Source of the DNA: Opisthocomus hoazin
Lineage: Eukaryota > Chordata > Aves > Opisthocomiformes > Opisthocomidae
Reading direction: 5' to 3'
NCBI RefSeq assembly: GCF_030867145.1
Contig: NC_134428.1
Coordinates: 3,720,001-3,784,000 of the forward strand
Length of the DNA stretch: 64,000 bases
Numbering within the stretch: position 1 is the stretch's first letter; every line of letters starts with the position of its first letter. The position numbers and the translations under genes were made by a program. Below are positions 39,695 to 50,564 of the stretch, in pieces. Under the pieces are notes generated by a model. It saw only the letters and a list, made by a program, of their open reading frames with translations. It ran no database searches and had not been told where the DNA came from.

Positions 39695-40906
39695 TTACAA
39701 TCTGGCTGTAATTTGGGATGTGCATCCTCCAAAACCCACAACACCCAGGAAGGCCTGTGCTTCCTTTTTGCTGGTTGGTGGAGACATAGCTGCTATTTTG
39801 TTGTTGACATCCATTGGGATTTGACGGCGCCCATTCTTCCACTTTATTCCCAAAAACTGAATCTCTTGAGCAGGTCCCTTGACTTTACTTCGCTTAATGG
39901 CGAAACCGGCTTTCAGAAGGATTTGAACTATTTTCTCCCCTTTCTCAAAAACCTCCTCCGCTGTGTCGCCCCATATAATGATGTCATCGATGTACTGCAG
40001 ATGTTCTGGGGCTTCACCCTTTTCCAGTGCAGTCTGGATTAGTCCATGGCAAATGGTGGGACTGTGTTTCCACCCCTGGGGCAGTCGATTCCAGGTGTAC
40101 TGGATGCCCCTCCAGGTGAAAGCAAACTGTGGCCTGCACTCTGCTGCCAAAGGGATGGAGAAGAATGCATTAGCGATGTCAATTGTAGCGTACCACTTGG
40201 CTGCCTTTGACTCCAGCTGATATTGAAGTTCTAGCATGTCTGGCACGGCAGCACTCAGCGGTGGTGTGACTTCATTCAGGCCACGGTAGTCTATTGTCAG
40301 TCTCCACTCTCCAGTAGATTTTCTCACTGGCCATATGGGACTATTAAAGGGTGAGCGAGTTTTGCTGATCACTCCTTGACTCTCCCGCTGGCGGATCAGC
40401 TGATGAATGGGGAGAAGGGAGTCTCGGTTGGTACGGTACTGTCGCCGGTGCACCATTGTGTTCGCGATTGGCACCTGTTGTTCTTCAACCCTCAGCAACC
40501 CCACAACGGAAGGATCCTCCGAGAGACCAGGCAAAATGGACAGCTGTTTAATTTCTTCCGTCTCCACAGCAGCTATGCCAAAAGCCCACCGATACCCCTT
40601 TGGGTCCTTGAAGTAGCCTCTCCTAAGATAGTCTATCCCAAGGATGCACGGAGCCTCGGGGCCAGTTACAATGGGGTGCTTCTGCCAGTCCTGCCCAGTG
40701 AGGCTCACTTCAGCCTCCAGTACACTCAGCTCTTGGGACCCCCCTGTCACTCCCGAAATGCAAATGGACTCTGACCCTTTGAACTCTGATGGCATTAAAG
40801 TACACTGTGCACCAGTGTCCACTAGAGCTTTATACTCTTGTGGATCTGACGTGCCAGGCCACCGAATCCACACCGTCCAATAGACACGGTTGTCCCTTTC
40901 CTCCAC
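39695..40906 (-). pseudogene. Protease and reverse transcriptase (ERVL pro-pol)
   Basis: The 403-codon frame has an aspartic protease active site LVDTGAQ (Asp at about residue 30) and a reverse transcriptase with WRLTIDYRGLNEVTPPL, LPQG at about 275-278 and catalytic YIDD at about 305-308. It has no ATG; the first codon shown is GTG. The frame is -1 relative to gag, as in many retroviruses, but a TAG in the pro frame at 40928-40930 lies between the end of gag (40954) and this frame. The frame is lost downstream of the RT palm near 39735. Confidence 0.88.
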
Positions 40907-40953
40907 CTGGCTGGAGGCAGGGCCCCTCTAATCCTCGTCAGAGAATTTGCTGC

Positions 40954-42930
40954 TCACTTGCTGTAAGAATGACTTGGAGGTCCCCTCCGAGGATCGGAAT
41001 CAAGGTCAAACTGTCTACCTGGTCTGGAGAGCTGGCTTCTGGAAACTGCAGCTGCATTTTTCCTAACAGAATCCCCTTTTGTGATTGTTTTACCTCGCAA
41101 CTCACGGACTTGTGCCTCTAGACTTGAGGTGGGTTTTCCATCCCACTTCCTCATGTCCTCTCCGTGGTCACGCAGGTAAAACCACAGGGTGCCCCGGGGT
41201 GTATAGCCTCTGTATTCCCTCTCCTGAGCAGAGAAACGCCTGCCCCTAATAGCTGAGACACTGGCCCATACAGGTGGGGAGTAGGACATATCCTCTTTGA
41301 ATTGCTGGAACTGTCGGGACAATTTATTCACAGCTGAGACAAGGGAGGAAGACAGACTTTCCTCATATTGCCGGAGTCTGACAGCCACCTTGTCCACTGT
41401 TGGTGCCTCTTTACCTTTCCAGTTTACAACTGCCAGTGAGTTGGCATATGAGGAGGGTGCACTCCGCACAAACTTCCTCCACATAGATGCTGTGCACTGG
41501 ACTTCATCTGGGTCTGTGGGTAACTGGTCATCGTCTGGTTCATTATAAACCAGCTCCCGCACAGCTAATTCCCTCAAGTACTGAATACCCTTTTCCATAT
41601 TGGTCCACTTGCCAGGATGACATACAAAATCGTCACTGAAGGGGTACCTCTCCCTCACCCCTGAGAGACGTCTCCTCCAGAGACTGAGGACTTGTTCCTT
41701 TTTCCCAATGGCCTTGTCAATGCCCCCGTCCCTGGCCAGGGATCCCAGCTGCTTGGCTTCCTTGCCTTCTAATTCCAAGCTGCTGGCCCCGTTATCCCAG
41801 CACCGCAGCAGCCAGGTGACAATGTGCTCGCCTGAGTGGCGGCTGAAATCTTTCCGCATGTCTCGCAGCTCGCCCAGGGACAGGGACCGGGTGATGATCT
41901 CTGTCTCTATCTCCTGTGATGACCCTGGCTCATCGTCATCCCTCCCGGAGCGATCTGCTCTCTTTGCGTCTTTCTTTAGTTTTACGGGGGCGACTGCTAC
42001 CGGCACAGGTTGGTCACTGGGCTCAGCCGCGATTCCTGCAGCTGGAGCTGGGGCTGCAGCAGCTGCTGTGCCTGCCAGGGAAACTGAGGCAGACCCTGCA
42101 GCTGTGGCTGCAGCAGCCGTGGTGCCAGTCGGGGGGGCTGTGACTGCCTGCTGGGCTGGAGGGGCTGCAGGGCCGGCTGGGGCGGCAGCACCAGTCGCAG
42201 TGCCTGCCGCTTCGTTTCCCCCTTTTTCCCCTTTAGGGCACTGAACAGTGTTGAACACTGAAGCTCGGTAGGCGTGGGCCAGACCCCAGCCTGTTGCAGT
42301 GATCTGTGTCTCTCTGGAGTTCCCCGGGTGGCAGCACAAGTTTTGCAGATATTTTACTAGACTGTCTGGATTCTGTATTTGTTCAGGGGTGAATTTAAAA
42401 AACACCGGTGGTGCCCACTGCCCTAGGTACTTGCCCATGCTGTCCCACACACCCAGCCACTCACAGCTATCTGGCCCCGGGGCAGGTCTCTGCACGATGT
42501 TCTTAACGACTTGCTTAACCCTGAACGAAACCTGCAACCCATTCAGGAGGCATAACAAAAGGAGAGTGCTGCCCTGAGCATCCCACGGGTACTCGAAATT
42601 CTCAAAAGCAGTAAGGACCAGCCTGAGGAAGAGAGGGGGGGCGAAAGAGTGGGGGAAGGTATCCCCTTCGGTTTTCCCCACAGATTGGGTCTGATTATTA
42701 ACACAATCTAAGACATAGGACCCGAGGTACGGAAATGACCGCAGTCCCGCATGCAAATACAAGACTAATTTCATGCACAGTGATGTTATCATATCATAAG
42801 TCGATATCGTACAGTACAGAAAAATCATCATCCTGATCTTTTTTCCCGAGGTAACAAACAGCATGGCGGCAAACACATACAGCAAGTAAGGATTTACGTA
42901 GCACAGATATTTGATCAAAGTCAGAAACAT
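40954..42930 (-). CDS. gag: Intact gag open frame of the ERVL-like provirus
   Basis: A 658-codon frame with an ATG start fills the place of gag, between the primer-binding site and pro. Gag proteins form the virus-like particle. The first ~50 residues are very hydrophobic (NPYLLYVFAAMLFV), unusual for Gag, so the true start may be a later Met. Residues roughly 230-330 are Ala/Pro-rich. The C-terminal part has coiled-coil-like and Arg-rich stretches. I see no Cys-His zinc knuckle. Identification rests on position and overall character rather than a clear domain. The open frame contrasts with the decayed pol. Confidence 0.7.
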   Translation of the reverse strand: MFLTLIKYLCYVNPYLLYVFAAMLFVTSGKKIRMMIFLYCTISTYDMITSLCMKLVLYLHAGLRSFPYLGSYVLDCVNNQTQSVGKTEGDTFPHSFAPPLFLRLVLTAFENFEYPWDAQGSTLLLLCLLNGLQVSFRVKQVVKNIVQRPAPGPDSCEWLGVWDSMGKYLGQWAPPVFFKFTPEQIQNPDSLVKYLQNLCCHPGNSRETQITATGWGLAHAYRASVFNTVQCPKGEKGGNEAAGTATGAAAPAGPAAPPAQQAVTAPPTGTTAAAATAAGSASVSLAGTAAAAAPAPAAGIAAEPSDQPVPVAVAPVKLKKDAKRADRSGRDDDEPGSSQEIETEIITRSLSLGELRDMRKDFSRHSGEHIVTWLLRCWDNGASSLELEGKEAKQLGSLARDGGIDKAIGKKEQVLSLWRRRLSGVRERYPFSDDFVCHPGKWTNMEKGIQYLRELAVRELVYNEPDDDQLPTDPDEVQCTASMWRKFVRSAPSSYANSLAVVNWKGKEAPTVDKVAVRLRQYEESLSSSLVSAVNKLSRQFQQFKEDMSYSPPVWASVSAIRGRRFSAQEREYRGYTPRGTLWFYLRDHGEDMRKWDGKPTSSLEAQVRELRGKTITKGDSVRKNAAAVSRSQLSRPGRQFDLDSDPRRGPPSHSYSK

Positions 42931-43035
42931 TTTTACCGGCGACTTTAACTAGCACAGTAAATGCGTATAATAAATTTTAACAAAATCTATGAAAGCAGTT
43001 TTAACACCCGCTGCTCAGCCCTGCCGTTATCCCCG

Positions 43036-43053
43036 CTCCACGTCTGGGCGCCA
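43036..43053 (-). other. Primer-binding site, Lys-tRNA-like
   Basis: On the minus strand, six bases inside the 5' LTR, stands TGGCGCCCAGACGTGG. It resembles the TGGCGCCCAACGTGG complement of a lysine tRNA 3' end, with one extra base. It primes minus-strand synthesis in retroviruses. Confidence 0.7.
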
Positions 43054-43059
43054 ATTTAA

Positions 43060-43475
43060 TGTTTCAGTTTCGGCTGCCGCCGGCAACAAAAGCGCCACGC
43101 AGCCGCCCCTCCCCCCGCAGGCGTGCGGAGGAGAATGAAAAGAAAAAGGCAGAAACTGGTGGGTCGGGATAAGGGCAGTTTAACAGAACAGCAGACAGAG
43201 GGAAACAGGAACAACTACGGTACAAATAAGGAGAAAACACAACCACGAACCACACGACCCAGACAGCCGCTCTCCCGAACAGCACCGGCGCCGCACCCCC
43301 CCAAGCCGTGAGTCCCTATCCGCTGCGCAGCCCCCCCCACCAGAAGCCAGCGTGACGGCACATGGTATGGAATACCGGGCTCTGTTTGGCCAGGTGGGGT
43401 CAGCCCCCACCCCCCGGCTGTGCCCCTTCCTGGAGTCCAGTGAAAATTAACCCTGTCCTGGCCAAACCCAAGACA
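43060..43475 (-). repeat. 5' LTR of the ERVL-like provirus
   Basis: It runs TGTTTCAGTTTCGGCTGCC to CCAAACCCAAGACA on the plus strand, about 416 bp. On its outer side the sequence goes straight into a CR1 copy (CGGGACACCTACAGTAGGC), whose 3'-terminal part is cut away. Confidence 0.9.
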
Positions 43476-44548
43476 TCGGGACACCTACAGTAGGCTGCAC
43501 AGGACCTTGTCCAGGCGGGTCTTGAATATCTCCAGAGAAGGAGACTCCACAACCTCCCTGGGCAGCCTGTTCCAGTGCTCCGTCACCCTCAGAGGGAAGA
43601 AGTTCTTCCTCATGTTCAGGTGGAACTTCCTGTACCTCAGTTTGTGCCCATTGCCCCTTGTCCTGTCACTGGGCACTACTGAAAAGAGATTGCCCCCATC
43701 CTCCTGACACCCACCCTTCAGAGATTTATCAGCATTTATTAGGTCCCCTCTCAGCCTTCTCTTCTTCAGGCTGAACAAGCCCAGCTCCCTCAGCCTCTCC
43801 TCGTAGGGAACATGTTCCATTCACCTCACCATCCTTGTAGCCGTCCACTGGACTCTTTCCAGTAGCTCCTCATCTTTCTTGAACTGGGGAGCCCAGAACT
43901 GGACAGCGTACTCCATTTGAGGCCTCACCAGGGCAGTGTAGAGGGGAAGCAGAACCTCCCTCGTCCTGCTGGCCACACTCTTCTTGATGCACCCTAGGAT
44001 CCCATTGGCTTTCTTGGCAGCCAGGGCACACTGCTGCCTCATGGTTAACCTGTCGTCTGCCAGGACACCCAGGTCCCTCTCCGCAGAGCTGCTCTCCAGC
44101 AGGTCCACCCCAAGCCTGTACTGATGCATGGGGTTGTTCCTCCCCAGGTGCAGGACCCTGCATTTGCCTTTGTTAAACCTCCTCAGGTTCTTCTCTGCCC
44201 AAATTTCCAGCCTATCCAGGCCACACTGAATGGCAGCACAGCCTTCCGCTGTGTCCACCACACCTCCCAGTTTGGCGTCATCAGCAAAGTTACTGAGGGT
44301 ACATTCTAACTCTTCATCCAGGTCGTTGATGAAGAAGCTAAACAAGACTGGGCACAGCACTGACCCCTGAGGGACACCACTAGTTACCAGCCTCCAACTA
44401 GACTCAGCGCCACTGATGACAAACCTCTGAGTTCTGCCATTCAGCCAGTTCTCAATCCACTTCACTGACCACTCATGCAGCCCACACTTCCTGAGCATCC
44501 CTAGGAGGATATTGTGGGAGACAGTGACAAAAGCCTTGCTGAAGTCAA
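43476..44548 (-). mobile_element. CR1 LINE, truncated at both ends
   Basis: The minus strand encodes CR1 reverse transcriptase ([28 protein letters not shown]) and the C-terminal CR1 region ([35 protein letters not shown]). The 3' UTR is missing where the LTR begins. The other end stops at AAAAGCCTTGCTGAAGTCAA, directly against the short tandem array. One frame change lies near 43820. Confidence 0.92.
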
Positions 44549-46605
44549 GTCAACACAACAGAACACAACACGTGAGAACACATCAGAACACAACAGAACA
44601 CAACAAAACACTACAGATGAGAAAACATCAGAACACGTCACAACACAACAGAACACAACAGAACACAGCAGAACACTACACATGAGAACAAAAGAGAACA
44701 CAACAGAACACAAAAGTACACAACAGAATAGAATACTACACATGAGAACACAACAGAACAAAACCGAACAAAACAGAACAAAGCAGAACAGTACACATGA
44801 GAACACATCACAAAACAACAGAACACAAAAGATCACTACACATCAGAACACAACAGAACACAGCAGAACACAACAGAATACATGAGAAAACAATAGAACA
44901 CAATAAAAAAAACCAGAACACTAAATATGAGAACACAACAGAACACAAGAGAACACAACAGAACACAACAAAACACAACAGAACAAAACAGAACACTACA
45001 TGTGAACAGAAGAGAACACAAAAGAGAACAAGAGATCACAACAGAACACAACAGAACACTACACATGAGAACACAACAGAACACAACAGAACACATCAGA
45101 ACACAGCAGAACACAACATAAAACAACAGAACACAACAGAAAACGACAGAACACTACAAATGAGAACACATCAGAACACAACAGAAGACACAGAACACAA
45201 CAGAACACCACTGAACACAACAGAACACAACACATGAGAACACAGCAAAACACAACAGAACGCCACAGAACACAACAGAACACTACAGAACACAAGAGAA
45301 CACTACACATAAGAACACATCAGAAAACAGAAGAACACTACAGAACACAACAGAACACATCAGAACACAGCAGAACAAAACAGAACACTACACATCAGAA
45401 CACAACAGAACGCTGCAGAACACATCAGAACAAAACAGAACAAAACAGAACACAACAGAACACAACAGAACACAACACATTAGAACACAACAGAACACAG
45501 CAGAACACAGCAGAACACAAAAGAATACATCAGAACACAAAAGAACACAACAAAAAACAACAGAACACTAAACATGAGAACACATGAGAACACTTCAGAA
45601 CACAACAGAACACACAGAACACAACAGAACACCACTGAACACAACAGAACACTACACATGAGAACACTTCAAAACACAACAGAACGCAACAGAACACAAG
45701 AGAACACTACACATAAGAACACATCAGAACACAGGAGAACACTACAGAACACCACAGAACACAATACATCAGAACACAACAGAACACATCAGAACACAGC
45801 AGAACACAACAGAAAACAACAGAACACAACAGAACAAAACAGAACACTACACTTGAAAACACAACAGAAGACAACAGAACACAAGAGAACACAATAGAAC
45901 ATAAGAGAACACATCAGAAGGCTACACATTTGAACAGAACAGAACACAACAGAACACAACAGAACACTACAAGTGAACACAAGAGAACACAAGAGAACAC
46001 AACACAACTGAACACAACAGAACACAGCAGAACACAACAGAACACAACAGAACACTACACGTGAGAACAGAACAGAACACTACACATGAGAACACATCAG
46101 AAAACAACAGAACACAACAGAACACTACACATGAAAACACAACAGAACACAAAAGAACACAACCGAACACAATACTACACATGAGAACACATCAGAACAC
46201 AACAGAACATGAGAACACTACACATGTGAACAGAATTGAACACAACAGAACACATCAGAACACAGGAGAACAATATAAATGAGAACACAAGAAAACATAT
46301 CAGAACACAATAGAACACGTCAGAACACATCAGAACACAACAGAAAAAAAACAGAACACAGCAGAACACAAGAGAACACAGCAGAACAAAACAGAAAAAA
46401 ACAGAGAACTACAGGTGAACACAAGAGAATACAACAGAACACTGCACATCAGAACACAACAGAACACAAAAGAACACAACAAAAAACAACAGAACACTAA
46501 ACATGAGTACACACCAGAACACAGGAGAACACAACACAACATTACAGAACGCAAGAGAACACTACATGTGAACACAACAGAAGAGAAGAAAGAAAGAAAA
46601 CAGAA
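44549..46605. repeat. 2 kb AACAGAACAC-type short tandem array
   Basis: The array consists of 5 and 10 bp units such as ACAACAGAAC, with variant blocks like ACTACACATGAGAACACATC every 60 to 130 bases. The plus strand has very little T, so it holds long stop-free frames on both strands that are by-products of composition. It starts exactly where the CR1 copy ends. Confidence 0.95.
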
Positions 46606-46823
46606 TTAATTGCTTGGACAGGTTGCAAAAAAAAAATATATGTATTCCCTCAGGGATAGGTTCTTAGCTATGTACACTTTCCCTATGTCCAAACAAAAAA
46701 TTAATTCAAATAGTGTTACATCTCATTACAGAAACTGTATATCTGATGTTTCCTTCTTCAGTAGTTATTCCTAAACAAATTTTCTTCTGTGCTAAACACA
46801 TATGCTTCTAGTATTAGGGCATG
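46606..46823. other. Spacer between two satellite types
   Basis: About 200 bases of AT-rich single-copy-looking sequence, with an A-run near 46628 and no open frame, separate the short tandem array from the 190 bp satellite. Confidence 0.6.
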
Positions 46824-48468
46824 TAGATCGCAGCAAGAAGACGTTTACCTGGAAAGCTGTTGCTCAGCCTCATCTGCCCATGGCACTGCTCGCACAGAGG
46901 CACAGAGACTGGGGCTGCTTGCTTGTCCTGCTATCTGAAATTTCAAAAGTAGACCAGGGGTGCCTGCCGGGCGCTTTTCGCAGCCTGGTCTGAAAATGCA
47001 AACGTCTCCAGATAGCTCGCAGCCAGAAAGAGCTAGCCTGGAAAGCTGTTGCTCAGCCTCATCTGCACATGGCCCTGCTCGCACAGAGGCACAGAGACTG
47101 TGGCTGCTTGCTTGTCTTGACACCTCAAACTGCAAACGTATATTAAGGGGTCCCTGCTGGGCCCTTTTTGCAGCCCTGCTCCCAAAACACGAACATCTGC
47201 AGCTAGCTCGCAGCCAAAAGGGGCTAGCCTGGAAAGCTGTTGCTCAGCCTCATCTGCCCAGGGCACTGCTCGCACAGAGGCACAGAGACTGGGGCTGCTT
47301 GCTTGTCTTGCCCTCTCAAACTTTGAATGTATCTTAGGTGGTTCGTGCTGGGACCTACAGCAGCCCTGCTCCCAAAATGCGAACGTCTGCAAATAGCTCG
47401 CAGGCAGAAAGAGCTAGCCTGGAAAGCTGTTGCTCAGACTCATCTGTCCATGGCCCTGCTCGCACAGAGCCACAGAGACTGGGACTGATTGCCTCTCTTG
47501 CCACCTCAAACTTCAAACGTAGCTTAGGTGGTCCTTGTCGGCCATCTCCGGCAGCCCTGATCTGAAAATGCGAACGTCTGCAGATAACTGGCAGCCAGAA
47601 AGAGCTAGCCTGGAAAGCTGTTGCTCAGCCTCATCTGCCCATGGCATTGCTCGCACAGAGGCACAGAGACTGGGGCTGCTTGCTTGTCTTGCCCCCTCAA
47701 GCTTCAAAAGTGTCTTAGGTGTTCCGTGCCACGCGTCTCCGTCATCCATGCTCTGAAAATGCGAACGTCTGCAGATAGCTCGCAGGCAGAAAGAGCTAGC
47801 CTGAAAAGCTGTTGCTCAACCTCATCTGCCCATGGCAATGCTCGCACAGAGTCACAGAGACAGGGGCTGCTTGCTTGTCTTGACACCCCAAACTTGAAAT
47901 GTAGCTTTGAGTGTCCGTTCAAGGGCTCTCCGACAGCCCTACTCAGAAAATGCGAACGTCTGCAGATAGCTCGTACCCCGAAAGAGCTAACCTGGAAAGC
48001 TGTTGCTCAGCCGCATCTGCCCATGGCACTGCTAGCACAGAGGCACAGAGACTGGGGCTGCTTGCTTGTCTTTCCACCTCAAACTTCAAACGTAGCTTAG
48101 GTGGCACGTGCAAGGGACCTGCGGCTGCTCTGCTCTGAAAATGTGAACGTCTGCAGATAGCTCGCAGCCAGAAAGAGCTAGCCTGGAAAGCTGTTGCTCA
48201 GCCTCATCTGCCCATGGCACTGCTCGCACAGAGGCACAGAGATTGGGGCTACTTGCTTGTCTTGCCCCCTTAAACTTCAAACGTAGCTTTGGTGGTTCTT
48301 GTCAGGCTCCTCCGGCAGAAGAGCTCCGAAAATACGAACGTCTGCAGATAGATAGCAGCCAGAAAAAGCTAGCCTGGAAAGCTGTTGCTCAGCCTCATCT
48401 GCCCATGGCACTGCTCACACAGAGGCACAGAGACTGGGGCTGCTTGCTTGTCTTGCCCCCTCAAACTT
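46824..48468. repeat. Divergent ~190 bp satellite monomers at array edge
   Basis: Eight to nine monomers of 190-192 bp share the core CTGGAAAGCTGTTGCTCAGC, TGCCCATGGCACTGCTCGCA and CGAACGTCTGCAGATAGCTC. Successive CTGGAAAG sites at about 46848, 47038, 47229, 47419 and 47610 give the period. They differ visibly from each other and are not part of the long-period repeat that follows. Confidence 0.92.
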
Positions 48469-50564
48469 CTATCATAGTTTTGGGGGTCCGTGCACGGGGT
48501 CTCCGGCAGCTCTGCTCTGAAAATGCGAACGTCTGCAGATAACTTGCAGCCAGAAAGAGCTAGCCTGGAAAGCTGTTGCTCAACCTCATCTGCCCATGGC
48601 ACTGCTAGCACAGAGGAACAGAGACTGGGGCTTCATTCTTGTCTTGCCACCTCAAAATTCAAACGTAGCTTAGGTTATCCATGCAGAGGGTCTCCGGCAG
48701 CCCTGCTCTGAAAATGCGAACGTCTGCAGATAGCTTGCAGCCAGAAAGAGCTAGAATGGAAAGCTGTGGCTCAGCCTCATTTGCCCATGGCACTGCTCGC
48801 ACAGAGGCACAGAGACTGGGGCTGCTTGCTTGTCTTGCCACCTGAAACTTCAAACGTATCTTAGGGGTTCCGAGCCGGGAGCCTTCGGTAGTCCTGCTCT
48901 AAAAATGCGAACGTCTGCAGAAATCTTGCAGCAGAAAGAGCTACCCTGGAAAGCTGTTGCTCAGCCTCATCTGCCCATGGCACTGCTCGCACAGAGGCAC
49001 AGAGAGTGGGGCTGCTTGCTTGTCTTGCCCCCTGAAACTTCAAACATAGCTTTGGTGTCCGAGCAAAGGACCTCCGGCAGGCCTGTTCTGAAAATGCGAA
49101 CGTCTGCAGATAGCTCGTAGGCAGAAAGAGCTAGCCTGGAAAGCTGTTGCTCAGCCTCATCTGCCATGGCACTGCTCGCACAGAGGCACAGAGACTGGGG
49201 CTGATGCTTGTCTTGCCACCTCAAACTTCAAACGTAGATTTGGGAGTCCGTGCCAGGCGCCTCAGGCAGCCCTGCTCTGAAAAAGCGAACGCCTGCCGAT
49301 AGCTCGCAGACAGAAAGAGTTAGGCTGCAAAGCTGTTGCTCAGCCTCATCTGCACATGGCACTGCTCGCACAGAGGCACAGAGATTGGGGTTGATTGCTT
49401 CTTTTGCAATCTCAGATGTCAAAATTATCTTTGGGGGTCCGCACCGGTCTCTTCCGGCAGCCCTGCTCTGAAAATGTGAACGTCTGCAGAGAGCTCACAG
49501 GCAGAAAGGGCTAGCCTGGAAAGCTGTTGCTCAGCCTCATATGCCCATGGCACTGCTCGCACAGAGGCGCAGAGACTGGGGCTGCTTGCTGGTCTTGCCA
49601 CCTCAAACTTCAAACGTATCTTTGAGGATTTATGCAGGGCGTCTCCAGCAGCCCTGCTCCGAAAATGCAAACGTCAGCAGATAGCTCGCAGCCAGAAAGA
49701 GCTAGCCTGGAAAGCTGTTGCTCAGCCTCTTCTGCCCATGGCACTGCTCGCACAGAGGCACAGAGACTGGAGCTGCTTGCTTGTCTTGTCCCCTCAAACT
49801 TCAAAAGTATCTTTGGGATTCCGTGCTAGGGGGCTCCTGCAGCCCTGATCTGAAAATCAGAACGTCTGCAGATAGCTCGCAGTCAGAAAGAGGTAGCCTC
49901 GAAAGGTTTGCTCAGCCTCAACTGCCCACGGCACTGATCGCACAGAGGCATAGAGACTGGGGCTGCTTGCTTGTCTTGCCCCTTCAAAATTCAAAAGTAG
50001 CTTAGGTGGTCCGTGCCGGGCTGTTCCGGCAGCCCTGCTCCGAAAATGCAAACGTCTGTAGATAGCTGGCAGTCAGAAAGTCCTAGACTGGAAAGCTGTT
50101 GCTCAGCCTTATCTGCCCATGGCACTGCTTCCACAGAGGCACAGAGACTGGGGCTAGTTGCTTGTCTTGCCATCTCAAACTTCAGAAGTAGCTTAGGTGG
50201 TCCGTGCCGGGCGCCTCCAGCAGCCCAGCTTCAAAAATGCGACCGTACATAGATAGCTGGCAGCCAGAAAGAGCTAGCCTGTAAAGCTGTTGCTCAGCCT
50301 CATCTGCCCATGGCACTGCTCGCACAGAGGCACAGAGACTGGGGCTGCTTGCTTGTCTTGCCTCCTCAAACTTCAAACGTACCTCAGGTGGTCCGTGTCG
50401 GGCACCTCAAGCAGCACTGCTCTGAAAATGCGAACGTCTGCAGGTAGCTCGCAGGCAGAAAGAGCTAGCCTGCAAAGCTGTTGCTCAGCCTCATTTGCCC
50501 ATGGCACTGCTCGCACAGAGGCACAGAGACTGGGGCTGCTTGCTTGTCTTGCCCCCTCAAACTT
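48469..50564. repeat. First higher-order copy, 11 monomers
   Basis: This copy is 2096 bp, 572 bp (three monomers) shorter than the others. Its sequence passes from the monomer with GAAAAAGCGAACGCCTGCCG straight to the one with TTGGGGTTGATTGCTTC near 49385, whereas later copies have three more monomers between these, joined within the shared CACAGAGGCACAGAGA. Confidence 0.9.

Larger units (their letters stand above)
36831..43475 (-). mobile_element. ERVL-like provirus with both LTRs and decayed pol
   Basis: In minus-strand order: 5' LTR (43060-43475), primer-binding site, gag (42930-40954), protease and reverse transcriptase (40906-39695), RNase H, integrase remnants to about 37743, a ~480 bp non-coding stretch with a purine tract, and 3' LTR (36831-37249). 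No envelope frame is seen. The pol domain types resemble avian ERVL. Pol is broken by several frameshifts and stops, so it cannot be autonomous. The host bases next to the two LTRs do not match (AAAAC before 36831, TCGGG after 43475), so there is no target duplication. The 5' LTR sits in a CR1 copy whose other half is absent from the far side. Confidence 0.88.

Noticed and set aside
41708..42244. A plus-strand Ala-rich frame of 178 codons
   Set aside because: It is the antisense shadow of the Ala/Pro-rich part of gag.
44514..46609. Long Thr/Asn/Glu/His-rich and Cys/Val-rich open frames
   Set aside because: They are translations of the AACAGAACAC array, which lacks stops because of its composition.
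48840..48900. CENP-B box in the satellite
   Set aside because: TTCCGAGCCGGGAG looked close but lacks the TTCG start and the right spacing to CGGG. I found no match to the required pattern in the monomers I read.
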